NCBI RefSeq assembly: GCF_025561425.1
Contig: NZ_CP094824.1
Span: forward strand, 1,860,001 to 1,924,000
From: Mammaliicoccus sciuri
GTDB lineage: Bacteria > Bacillota > Bacilli > Staphylococcales > Staphylococcaceae
Reading direction: 5' to 3'
Length of the DNA: 64,000 nucleotides
Part shown: positions 53,038 to 61,902 of the stretch, one piece after another
Numbering within the stretch: position 1 is the first letter of the stretch
How the letters are laid out: each line of letters begins with the position of its first letter
Notes under the pieces: generated by a model
Seen by the model: the letters and a program-made list of their open reading frames with translations, nothing else
Database searches by the model: none
Told to the model about the DNA's origin: nothing
Program-made: the position numbers and the translations under genes

Positions 53038-54315
53038 TTATTCTTTTACAAATTTTGACTTTTCTCTTTCAGATAAAATTAATGCACATGCAGCATCTCC
53101 GGTAATATTTACAGATGTTCTTGTCATATCTAACAATCTATCTATACCTAAAATAATACCTATTGCTGCGGGGTCTAAACCGATTGAAGTTAGTACCATT
53201 GCTAACATAACAAGGCCAACACCTGGAACACCTGCAGTACCGATTGAAGCAATAACGGCAACAACGACAACCGTTACCATTTGCATAATTGTTAAATCGA
53301 TACCTGATACTTGAGCTATAAATATTGTTGCGACACCTTGCATAATAGCTGTACCATCCATATTTATCGTAGCACCTAATGGTTGAACAAATGAACTAAT
53401 TTCTTTTCTCACACCCATTTCTTTAGTACATTCTAAAGATATAGGTAACGTTGCATTTGAACTTGATGAACTAAAGCCAACTGTCATAGCCGGGAAGAAC
53501 TTTTTGAAGAACCAGAAAGGATTCTTACCTGCTAATAATTTAACTGCCCCACCATAGACTACAAAGAAGTGCACTGCTAACGCTAATAATACAACAAAGA
53601 AGTACATACCAAGTTGTTTAATTGCGCCAAAACCTGCGTTTGTAAAAGCTGTTGCCACTAATCCAAATGTACCAATTGGTGCGAAGTAATTCATAATCAT
53701 TGTAACGATATACATGAGTATATCATTGGTCTGCTCGAAGATTTTTTTCACCGCTTCAACCTTACTACCAAGTGCAATCATTCCTACACCAATAAAGATT
53801 GCAAATGTAATAATCGGTAACATATCTTGTTCCACCATAGATTTCATTGGATTTTGAGGGAACAAATGAATCAATGTTTGATCAAATGTTTGATTTTCTG
53901 GTGCAGCTTGATCAGATGATTTAGCTTTTTGTTCAGCACCATATTTTTTAACATCATTACTATTTAATAAATCTGATTGACCAGCACCTGGTTTAAATAC
54001 TAAAGCTAATAACATTGCGATAGTAATCGCAATTGCCGTAGTACATAAGAAGAATATAACGGTTTTTAATCCTATGCCACCTAGTAATTTTGGATCACCT
54101 ACGCCAATAACCCCTAATACAATTGAAACAAATACCACTGGTACTACAAGCATGAAAATGAGGTTAAGGAATATTTGACCAATTACATTAAATACGTATT
54201 GATTCGTACCTTGAACGAAACCCGTTCCGGCAAACATATTAAAAATCGAACCAACTGTTATACCTAATACTAAAGCGATAACAATTTTTAAAGTTAAGTT
54301 TTTCCTGACTTTCAT
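53038..54315 (-). CDS. glutamate/dicarboxylate:cation symporter (DAACS family)
   Basis: 425 residues with eight membrane helices and two hairpins. The serine-rich loop SSSSNATLPISLECTKE, the NMDGTAIMQG motif and the C-terminal DRLLDMTRTSVNITGDAACA substrate region are all present, so it should be functional. GltT/GltP-like. It is inserted between the SA1665-like gene and airR, which are adjacent in S. aureus. RBS AGGGGGT. Confidence 0.92.
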   Translation of the reverse strand: MKVRKNLTLKIVIALVLGITVGSIFNMFAGTGFVQGTNQYVFNVIGQIFLNLIFMLVVPVVFVSIVLGVIGVGDPKLLGGIGLKTVIFFLCTTAIAITIAMLLALVFKPGAGQSDLLNSNDVKKYGAEQKAKSSDQAAPENQTFDQTLIHLFPQNPMKSMVEQDMLPIITFAIFIGVGMIALGSKVEAVKKIFEQTNDILMYIVTMIMNYFAPIGTFGLVATAFTNAGFGAIKQLGMYFFVVLLALAVHFFVVYGGAVKLLAGKNPFWFFKKFFPAMTVGFSSSSSNATLPISLECTKEMGVRKEISSFVQPLGATINMDGTAIMQGVATIFIAQVSGIDLTIMQMVTVVVVAVIASIGTAGVPGVGLVMLAMVLTSIGLDPAAIGIILGIDRLLDMTRTSVNITGDAACALILSEREKSKFVKE

Positions 54316-54421
54316 TTTAAACTACCCCCTATAAAGTAAGTAAAATCATTTCTCCCATGTAAAATATTATACTTTAAGGGCTTTCAATTTGTAAATTTAT
54401 TTTTGTAATTTTACACAAAAA

Positions 54422-54454
54422 CGAGTAAGTATTGAATATGACAATACTTACTCG
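54422..54454 (-). terminator. terminator after airR
   Basis: CGAGTAAGTATTG (54422-54434) pairs perfectly with CAATACTTACTCG (54442-54454); TTTTT follows on the minus strand. Confidence 0.9.
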
Positions 54455-54474
54455 CAAAAATATTATATCTTTAT

Positions 54475-55104
54475 TTAAATTAATAATTGGTGTTCCATTG
54501 CATAAACCGCAGCTTGTGTTCTATCTGATACTTTTAACTTATTCAGTATGTGACTGACATGTGTTTTGATTGTTTTTTCGGATACAAATAGTGTTTCTGC
54601 AATTTCTTTATTCGTCTTACCTTTCACCAATTCAGCTAATACTTCAAGTTCTCTTTTTGATAATTTATTTTCTCTATGTGGTTTCCGTTCACTTTCAGAA
54701 ATAACAGACTGTACCTTTGGATGAATTTTCTTCTCACCATTTAATACAGATCTAATTGTTTGTATAAGTGACTCTGGTTCTACATCTTTAATTTCATAAC
54801 CATCTGCACCTTTATCAATCGCTGATATGACATGTTCTTCATCATAAAAGCTTGTTAAGACTAATATCTTTATGTTTGGGTATTTCTTCTTCATGATACT
54901 TGTGATTTCAATGCCATTCATATCGGGCATAACTAAATCTAACAGAACAATATGTGGTGATTCATGTTGTTCCAAGTATTCTAGCAATAACACGCCACTT
55001 GAGAAATCAGCTTGTATATTGAAATCTGGAACAGTATCAAGTAAGAAACTTAATCCTTGTCGCACAATATGATGGTCATCTACTAAGATTATATTATAAC
55101 TCAT
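54475..55104 (-). CDS. airR: response regulator AirR-like (NarL/LuxR type)
   Basis: 209 residues from ATG 55104 (RBS TTAGGAG), which fits the family better than 55122. Receiver domain with phospho-acceptor Asp56 in VLLDLVMPDMNG and acid pair Asp9-Asp10; C-terminal LuxR-type HTH (ELVKGKTNKEIAETLFVSEKT). Forms a two-component system with the kinase upstream; in S. aureus AirSR controls redox- and cell-wall-related genes. Confidence 0.9.
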   Translation of the reverse strand: MSYNIILVDDHHIVRQGLSFLLDTVPDFNIQADFSSGVLLLEYLEQHESPHIVLLDLVMPDMNGIEITSIMKKKYPNIKILVLTSFYDEEHVISAIDKGADGYEIKDVEPESLIQTIRSVLNGEKKIHPKVQSVISESERKPHRENKLSKRELEVLAELVKGKTNKEIAETLFVSEKTIKTHVSHILNKLKVSDRTQAAVYAMEHQLLI

Positions 55105-55122
55105 GTGTGATACTCCTAACAT

Positions 55123-56232
55123 TTAAAGTGGAATAGAAATCACAATTTCTGTTCCTTCATTCAATTTTGATTTGATATCTACATTTCCCTTCATACCTTG
55201 AACACGTTGTTTAATATTTCTCAAACCGTGAGATAGCTTGTTGTCTAAATCTTGACTTTCAAATCCTTTACCGTTATCTACAATTTTAAATTTAAACGTA
55301 TTTTTATTTTGTTCTAGAAATATTTTCGCACTATTTACACCTGAGTGTTTATGAATATTATTTAATGATTCTTGAATAATGCGATAAACATTCTCTTCAA
55401 TTGTATTTGGCAAATCAATAAGTCCTTCAACTTCAAATTCAGGTTCAATATGGATTAACTGGCTATATTGTTTAATAGCTGATATTAAACCTTGTTCCAA
55501 CCCTATCGGTTTCAATTGCCATATTAGTGCTCTCATTTCATTGACAGCACTTTGACTCGTCTCTTCAATTGTTTGAAAAGCTTTTTTAGCCGCTTCTTGG
55601 TCATCAAGACTTTTCGCTGCATGTGCAGTGATTTTTAAAGAAAATAACATTTGATTAACAGAATCATGTAAATCTCTAGCTAATCTATTCCTTTCATTTA
55701 TACGAGCTGCCTCTTTTTCTTGATCCGTTAATAATATACGTTTAATCGCAGAGCCGATTTGAAATGCTACAGACTCTAGCAATTCTAAATCTTCTTCTGA
55801 ATATCGCTTCGTATTAGGTGTCGCAATATTAAGCAATCCAAACTGTTCATTACCAGAACGAAGTGGCACAGTTGCATGATGCGTAATGCCATCCGTCTTG
55901 TCATGATGTTCTTTAGTTGCTTTTACAATTCTTGAACATGTAATAATATTTGAAGCTTTCGTTAATTTTTTATTTTGATATGCTGTTACACACCAACACG
56001 TACCTTCCGTCATGTATTGGCAGCTATTATGTGTTAAAGCTGGCGGTAACGCTTCTTCAGCAACAAGTTCATGTTTACCTTCTTCATCAATAAAAAATAT
56101 CCAACCTGTATGAAAGTTACTGCCACTCACTAATTTTTTAAGTGCGCCATGCATCATACTATACATTTCAGTCTCTTCATTTAAAAATTCCGCAATTTCT
56201 TTTAAAAGGCTTGTACGCGTTGGTTTTTCCAT
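55123..56232 (-). CDS. airS: sensor histidine kinase AirS-like with cysteine-bearing GAF domain
   Basis: 369 residues from ATG 56232 (RBS AAAGGTG). GAF domain at about 20-165 carries Cys71, Cys79, Cys81 and Cys99, the number and spacing expected for the Fe-S ligand set described for S. aureus AirS. The HisKA_3 phosphorylation site is in ARDLHDSVNQMLF; the HATPase motifs are IIQESLNNIHKHS and DNGKGF. No membrane helix, so cytoplasmic sensing of oxidants is expected. Confidence 0.9.
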   Translation of the reverse strand: MEKPTRTSLLKEIAEFLNEETEMYSMMHGALKKLVSGSNFHTGWIFFIDEEGKHELVAEEALPPALTHNSCQYMTEGTCWCVTAYQNKKLTKASNIITCSRIVKATKEHHDKTDGITHHATVPLRSGNEQFGLLNIATPNTKRYSEEDLELLESVAFQIGSAIKRILLTDQEKEAARINERNRLARDLHDSVNQMLFSLKITAHAAKSLDDQEAAKKAFQTIEETSQSAVNEMRALIWQLKPIGLEQGLISAIKQYSQLIHIEPEFEVEGLIDLPNTIEENVYRIIQESLNNIHKHSGVNSAKIFLEQNKNTFKFKIVDNGKGFESQDLDNKLSHGLRNIKQRVQGMKGNVDIKSKLNEGTEIVISIPL

Positions 56233-56249
56233 ATCAATCACCTTTATTA

Positions 56250-57788
56250 TTATTGATTATACGTAATATTATATACGTCATGTCTTCTATCTCTAAGATG
56301 TCTAACAGTTCCGTTTTCTCTACCTCTTCGTAATACTTCTAAATCAATTTCACCGATAGCAACCATTTCTAAATTCTCACCTGTTTCACTGACGATTCCA
56401 TCACGAGCAAAACCATAGTCTGAAGGAGAATATATCGCTGAAGCACTATATTGGATATCCATGTTCTCAGTTTGTGGTAAGTTACCACATGTTCCTGAAG
56501 TTACTGTGTAAACTTGGTTTTCTATAGCGCGTGCCATGCAACAATATTTCACACGTAGATAACTTTGTCTATCTTCTGTTGAGAATGGTGTGAATATAAT
56601 TTTCGCTCCTTTTTCCATTGCGATTCTTGCCATTTCAGGGAATTCACTATCGTAACAAATTTGAATCGCTATTTTACCACAATCTGTATCGAATACTTCA
56701 ACGCCATTACCAGGTGATACACCCCACCATTTTCTTTCATTTGGTGTTACATGGATTTTATATTGTTTTTCGATAGAACCATCTCGTCTAAATAAATATG
56801 AAATATTATAAATGTCTTCGCCTTCTTCAACGAAATGAGAACCACCGATAATATTGATATTATATTTCATCGCAAACTGATTGAACATCTCAATATATTG
56901 TGAAGTATAAGTAGTTAATTTTCTAATAGATTCTGCTGGATTACTTTGTTCATCAAAGCTCATTAATTGCGTCGTCAACAATTCTGGAAAGACGATAAAA
57001 TCACTATCCGCATCGTATGCAACGTCAATAAAGTATTCAATTTGGTTTGCAAATTCTTCAAATGAATTAATTTTACGCATCATATAGTTAACTGTGCATA
57101 TTCTCACAGGTTCACTCGTTTTAAAATGAACATTACTTCTTGCTATGTAATCAGGATTATTCCATTCCATCAAAGTAGCAAATTTCATACTTTTAACATC
57201 ATCACTTAAATAATTTGGATTAATACGCATTAACGTAAAATCATTCATCAATTGAAATGTTAATACTGGATCTTTAATACGATGTTTAATAACACCTTGT
57301 ACATATTCACGTGGTGATAATTCATCACTATATTTATGATAGTTAGGAATTCTACCACCTATAATAATACTCTTTAAATTTAATTCATAAGCGATTTCTC
57401 TACGAGCTTCATATAGTCTTGCGCCAACTTTCATCCCTCTATAATCAGGATGAACCATAACTTCAATACCATATAAATTGTGACCATGATCATTATGGTT
57501 TGTAATATACCCATTATTCGTAATACTATCCCAAGTATGTCTATCATCATATTCATCAAAATTGATGATAAGTGATGAACATGAACCTATAATTTCACCT
57601 TCAAATTCTACAACAATTTGTCCTCTCGGAAACATTCTTAAGTGACTTTCAAGATGACCTCTTTCCCACGGTTCCATCCCTGGAAAACATTTAGACTGTA
57701 ATTCAATAACTTCATCAATATCATCAAAAGTCATCTGTCTAGTATTAATACTAACGTTAAATTCATTATTATCGATTGATTTTGACAT
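56250..57788 (-). CDS. fusion of GNAT acetyltransferase and nitrilase-superfamily amidohydrolase
   Basis: 512 residues. Residues 15-210 are a GNAT domain (EVMVHPDYRGMKVGARLYEA acetyl-CoA loop). Residues 225-510 are a carbon-nitrogen hydrolase with Glu in VFPELLT, Lys in QYKIHVTP and Cys in IQICYDSEF. The same two-domain protein lies next to airS in S. aureus. Substrate unknown. Ends 18 bases before the AirS start, so probably co-transcribed. Confidence 0.92.
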   Translation of the reverse strand: MSKSIDNNEFNVSINTRQMTFDDIDEVIELQSKCFPGMEPWERGHLESHLRMFPRGQIVVEFEGEIIGSCSSLIINFDEYDDRHTWDSITNNGYITNHNDHGHNLYGIEVMVHPDYRGMKVGARLYEARREIAYELNLKSIIIGGRIPNYHKYSDELSPREYVQGVIKHRIKDPVLTFQLMNDFTLMRINPNYLSDDVKSMKFATLMEWNNPDYIARSNVHFKTSEPVRICTVNYMMRKINSFEEFANQIEYFIDVAYDADSDFIVFPELLTTQLMSFDEQSNPAESIRKLTTYTSQYIEMFNQFAMKYNINIIGGSHFVEEGEDIYNISYLFRRDGSIEKQYKIHVTPNERKWWGVSPGNGVEVFDTDCGKIAIQICYDSEFPEMARIAMEKGAKIIFTPFSTEDRQSYLRVKYCCMARAIENQVYTVTSGTCGNLPQTENMDIQYSASAIYSPSDYGFARDGIVSETGENLEMVAIGEIDLEVLRRGRENGTVRHLRDRRHDVYNITYNQ

Positions 57789-57892
57789 GAAACATACTCC
57801 TTATCTCTTTTTCTTGTTATAATAATTATAACTTATTTTTTGTTATAATATAATTTTTCCCGATTTTGAGAGAAATATTCCTGGAGGACGCT

Positions 57893-58714
57893 ATGCAAAT
57901 TACAATACCATCAAAATTTGAAGGTCAAACAATCGAAGAGATGTTTAAATCTTTACATCTACCAAAGAAAGAACTTCACCTTTTAAGAATGTCAAAAGAA
58001 CTTACGATAAATGACGAATCATGTACATTAAGAGATACAGTAAATGCCGGAGATAAACTTAATATCCCATTATTTGACGAAACGAGCCAATATGTTTCTA
58101 GTTACCGATTAGCTGAAATTAAATACGAGGATGAATACTTAGCAATTGTCGTTAAACCTAAAGGTGTTAAGACACATCCTAACGATTTAAAAGAAGCAAA
58201 CACACTTATGAATCACGTAATCTATACGTTAGATTCTGATTATGCTGAGCCTGTTCATAGACTTGACCAAGAAACTGTTGGATTATTATTAGTCGCAAAA
58301 CACCCTATCGCTAAAAAAATACTAGATCGTATGTTAGAAGATAGAGAAATTACAAGAACATATAAAGCACAAGTTGATAGTTTATTACCTCTTAAACCAC
58401 AAACAATTGATATGACAATAGGTAAAGACAAATTCCATCCAAACAAAAGACGTGTATCACCAACAGGTCAACGTGCGATCACACATATACTTGAAAGTCA
58501 TATGATTGATGAACATACGGCAGAAGTAGAATTAAAATTAGATACGGGTAGAACACACCAAATCCGTGTCCACCTTGCAGAAATTGGACATCCAGTTGTT
58601 GGTGACCCACTCTATAACAACAGTAAACTGAGAAAATTAAAATTACACAGCTATAAAATAGAATTCGAACATCCATTTAAAGATGAAATGATTTCAGTTA
58701 CGTTAGATGATTAA
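57893..58714 (+). CDS. RluA-family pseudouridine synthase
   Basis: 273 residues from ATG 57893 (RBS GGAGGACG). An N-terminal S4-like region is followed by the catalytic Asp in PVHRLDQETVGLLL and the C-terminal TGRTHQIRVHLAEIGHPVVGDPLY. It isomerises uridines in rRNA or tRNA; the exact site is not decidable (RluD-like). Confidence 0.93.
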   Translation: MQITIPSKFEGQTIEEMFKSLHLPKKELHLLRMSKELTINDESCTLRDTVNAGDKLNIPLFDETSQYVSSYRLAEIKYEDEYLAIVVKPKGVKTHPNDLKEANTLMNHVIYTLDSDYAEPVHRLDQETVGLLLVAKHPIAKKILDRMLEDREITRTYKAQVDSLLPLKPQTIDMTIGKDKFHPNKRRVSPTGQRAITHILESHMIDEHTAEVELKLDTGRTHQIRVHLAEIGHPVVGDPLYNNSKLRKLKLHSYKIEFEHPFKDEMISVTLDD

Positions 58715-58734
58715 ATAACGCGAAAAGGGATCGG

Positions 58735-58850
58735 GACAGAAATCTAATTTGTATAAAAAGATTTCGTAGTCCCGCCCCGGCAAGGATGACTAGAGTTGAA
58801 AAAGCTTGGTACAAGCGCATTTCGGGTTCAGTCAGCTACTGCCAAGATAC
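58735..58850. repeat. staphylococcal-type intergenic repeat
   Basis: GGGACAGAAATCTAATTT pairs imperfectly with GATTTCGTAGTCCC, followed by CCGGCAAGGATGACTAGAG, a tail with AAGCTTGGTACAAGC and TCAGTCAGCTACTGCC. Repeats of this composition are scattered between genes in staphylococci; recognition is from memory of that pattern. Confidence 0.5.
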
Positions 58851-58868
58851 TAAAACATACTAAGATTA

Positions 58869-58913
58869 GTAGCGAAGTAATCTACGACGGTAGATGAACT
58901 TCGCTACTTTTTT
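58869..58913 (+). terminator. terminator after the pseudouridine synthase repeat
   Basis: GTAGCGAAGT (58869-58878) pairs with ACTTCGCTAC (58898-58907), a nested hairpin ATCTACGACGGTAGAT lies inside, and six Ts follow. Confidence 0.85.
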
Positions 58914-59105
58914 CATATTCTTTTTCATACCGTTGGTACTTATTTTAAGAATATGAAATAGTAGAAGAGAGAAGTACTCCGATCGGTCTCTAGGGTCATA
59001 GAACCCGTAGCAAAAACTGGAGAACTTCACTCTCCTTATGAATTCGATTTTAGTATGTTGGGTCCCTTGAGATCGTGTACAGGAAAATGAACTAAGTAAG
59101 GCTAA
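58914..59105 (+). ncRNA. IS110 5' non-coding region, candidate bridge RNA
   Basis: Non-coding, with hairpins and GC-richer loops (CTCCGATCGGTCTCTAGGG; GGAGAACTTCACTCTCC) just upstream of an IS110-type transposase. IS110 elements encode a bridge RNA in this position that pairs with target and donor DNA. Exact ends and loops were not resolved by eye. Confidence 0.4.
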
Positions 59106-60358
59106 GTGAAGTTAAAGCTTCTTAAATTTAATAACTTAGGAGTGATTTTTATCGAATATTTTGGTTTAGATGTTGGAAAAGGAAAGAGTTTTATTGCACA
59201 TTATTCAAACAATGAATTTGTTAAAGAATTTGAAATTACCCACGATAATAATGGTTTTGAGTCACTAAACAAATATATAAAGGATTTCGCAAGAGTATAT
59301 TTTTTATTTGAAGCTACTGGTATATATTCAAAAGTGTTAGAGAAATTCTGTACAGTTAACAACATTTCATTTTGTGTAATTAACCCTCTTGAGGCAAAAT
59401 TACTAACTAATTCTTTAAGAAATTGGAAAACAGATAAATCTGATGCACATAAACCTGCCGTTTTAGCTAAAAATATAAATAAAAAACCTTCTAGAAATTT
59501 AATGGAAGAAAAATACGTAAAACTGAGAGAACTGACAAGATACTATGAAGAAATTAACAATCAACAAAATTACTTAAAAAACCAATTGATTCAGTTACTA
59601 GATATGACTTTTCCAGAATTACAAAACCTATTTAAGGATAGATATTCAAGATTGGCTTTACAAGTAGCTAGTAAGTTCCCACATCCTGACTTTGTTGATT
59701 CTAATGAAATTGAAGAACTAAAAAATACAATTAATAGTTGTACAGAAAAAAATCTATCAGAGAAAAAGAAAGCACAATATGCAAAAAACTCGTAGAGTTC
59801 TCTATGGTCAGTTATCCTTCTGTTTCTAAAGATTCATTTTTAACAGATAAATTAATTTATGTGATTGAAGATTTATTAAATCTAATGAAACGGCATGCTT
59901 CTATAAAACAAAGGTTATTAGTGTTAGCTGAGGAATTCGAGGAATTCGAAGAATTTAAAATAATTAAATCTATTCCTGGCATTGGTGATTTAACAGCCAT
60001 AATGATTATTGGCGAATTAGGTGACATCAAATCCTTTGATTCTCATAAACAATTGAATGCATATGTAGACATTGATATAAAAAGATATCAGTCTGGTAAA
60101 ACGCATTTTAAAGATAAAATTAACAAACGTGGAAACAAACATGCTAGATCATTATTTTACTTAATCATTAAAAATTTCCTGTTGGGTCAAAGGTTATTTA
60201 AAAATCATATTATCGACTATTATTACAAATTAAAAAAGCAGCCTAATGGCAAAGGCCACAAGACTGCTTCAATAGCTTGCGTTAACAAGCTACTTAAAAC
60301 CATTCATTATCTAGTTATAAATAATAAAGAATATGATTATCACTTGTCTCCACACTGA
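59106..60358 (+). pseudogene. IS110-family transposase with one frameshift
   Basis: The N-terminal RuvC-like DEDD domain shows D in YFGLDVGKGK, E in FLFEATGIYSK and DxxD in WKTDKSDAHKPA. The C-terminal Transposase_20 domain shows KIIKSIPGIGDLTAIMI and a serine in RYQSGKTHF. The first frame stops after KKAQYAKNS; adding one A to the A6 run at about 59783 restores AQYAKKLVEF and continues to 60358. Restored length about 417. Start codon unclear; AGGAGTGA lies before the FIEYFG segment. Confidence 0.85.
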
Positions 60359-60476
60359 TAATCTATTCAAATAAATCATAACATATTGAAAAAATTATTA
60401 AATAATAAAGGCTTATTTAGTGATGCCAATTTTAAATACATTTTACTACGTAGTAGTTGACAAATCGTAGGAAAGA

Positions 60477-60508
60477 GACTGAGACATTAGATTATGTCCC
60501 AGCCTGAA
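60477..60508 (-). terminator. terminator after the P450 gene
   Basis: CTGAGACAT pairs with ATGTCCCAG (one mismatch) about 30 bases past the P450 stop; T/C-rich sequence follows on the minus strand. Confidence 0.6.
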
Positions 60509-60537
60509 TAATATTATTATAATGAATCAATTCATGA

Positions 60538-61827
60538 TTAAACTGATTCTACGTTACGGTTTACTAATGCATTAACATTTTCAATGATTGTACCACTTAC
60601 GACACGACCTGGTAATTTATTTAAATTAACAGATAGGTCTTGGTCTTTTTTCATATCATATGAAATGTTTCTAGCGAAGTATTTCATTGATTCTTCCATG
60701 ATGATAATTGTCATCCATTCACCCGCACAACGGTGGTTTGTATAATAATCGCCGCCACCTTGAGGGATTAAATCAAATGGGCTTCCGTCCCAATCGCTGA
60801 AGCGGTTAGGATAGAATCTTTCTGGATTCTCCCATAAGCCTTCTCTATGCAATGTTCCGTAAATATCTAATACTAAGAACGTATCTTTCTCAATAGTATA
60901 GCCATCAAATTCGATATCTACTGCTGCTTTACCAGGTAAAAATGGTACGAATGGATAGAATCTTCTAACTTCTTGTACAAATTTATAAGCATAGTCATTT
61001 TCATTATTGAAAACTTTTTCTGCTTCTCCTGGATAATCATGTAATGCTTTCACACCGAAACTAACAAAACGGTTAATTGCGACTAGAGGACGCACAACGT
61101 TCATTAAATCGATCGCACACAATCTAGAATCCATTAAATTACCTTCAAAATCTTCCCAATGACTAAATTCATGTAATGCTGTACCTTGTGGAGGTGTTAA
61201 TTTACCTTCACGTACTGCAATAATTTGATTTTCTAGGAATGTTTCTACTCTATCTCTTGCTTTTTTAGCTTCTCTATAACCTTTGAATGCAGTACCGATA
61301 TTTTTGAATGAATCGATCATAGTATCCATATCTTTTGCACAGCTTTCGATTTCTTCAGGAGAAGCGATAATGCCTGCCCATCTAAATCCAACTTTAGTTA
61401 ATAGGATAATAGATTCTTTATAGACGTTAACTTCGTCCATTCTTTCCATACGTTCAGTGTTCATGAACCAAGTACTACGTGTAAGTTCTCTTAAATATTC
61501 TAAGTTTTCTTCAGTCATTAATGACATAAATAGAGCTTTACGGTCTATGTGTTTTTTACCACCAGTAGTATGTATAGCGCCTTTACCGAATAAAGTATTA
61601 ACAACACGTTTAGGTAACGTACCTTGTCTTTCAATTAATTCATTGTTATAAAAAATCTCTGCAGCTTCTTTACCGCTAAATACAACTGTTCTTCTTCCAC
61701 CTAACGCTCTTAATTCAAAAATATTCGTATCAAATTTCTCAAGTCTATTTGGTACATATTTATAGCCTTCTTTTAAGACTTTTAATGTACTGTCTAGACC
61801 TCTATCTTTTGGTATTTGCTTACCCAT
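60538..61827 (-). CDS. CYP152-type cytochrome P450, OleT-like fatty acid peroxygenase/decarboxylase
   Basis: 429 residues from ATG 61827 (RBS GGGGGC). CYP152 enzymes use H2O2 to hydroxylate or decarboxylate fatty acids. The heme-thiolate loop is GGGDYYTNHRCAGEW; the active-site Arg lies in VRPLVAINRF. The position that is His85 in the alkene-forming OleT of Jeotgalicoccus and Gln85 in Bacillus P450-BSbeta is His86 here (FGKGAIHTTGG), with Phe80 also matching. So terminal-alkene formation is plausible. No electron-transfer partner is nearby. Confidence 0.88.
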   Translation of the reverse strand: MGKQIPKDRGLDSTLKVLKEGYKYVPNRLEKFDTNIFELRALGGRRTVVFSGKEAAEIFYNNELIERQGTLPKRVVNTLFGKGAIHTTGGKKHIDRKALFMSLMTEENLEYLRELTRSTWFMNTERMERMDEVNVYKESIILLTKVGFRWAGIIASPEEIESCAKDMDTMIDSFKNIGTAFKGYREAKKARDRVETFLENQIIAVREGKLTPPQGTALHEFSHWEDFEGNLMDSRLCAIDLMNVVRPLVAINRFVSFGVKALHDYPGEAEKVFNNENDYAYKFVQEVRRFYPFVPFLPGKAAVDIEFDGYTIEKDTFLVLDIYGTLHREGLWENPERFYPNRFSDWDGSPFDLIPQGGGDYYTNHRCAGEWMTIIIMEESMKYFARNISYDMKKDQDLSVNLNKLPGRVVSGTIIENVNALVNRNVESV

Positions 61828-61902
61828 AAAGTTAATGCCCCCTAGAATTTTTGTAAATTTCATATACTTACATATTATTTCATTTTCTGTGAAAATAATC
61901 AA

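Noticed and set aside
58255-58676. Minus-strand frames inside the pseudouridine synthase gene
   Set aside because: Fully contained in a strongly supported gene on the other strand.
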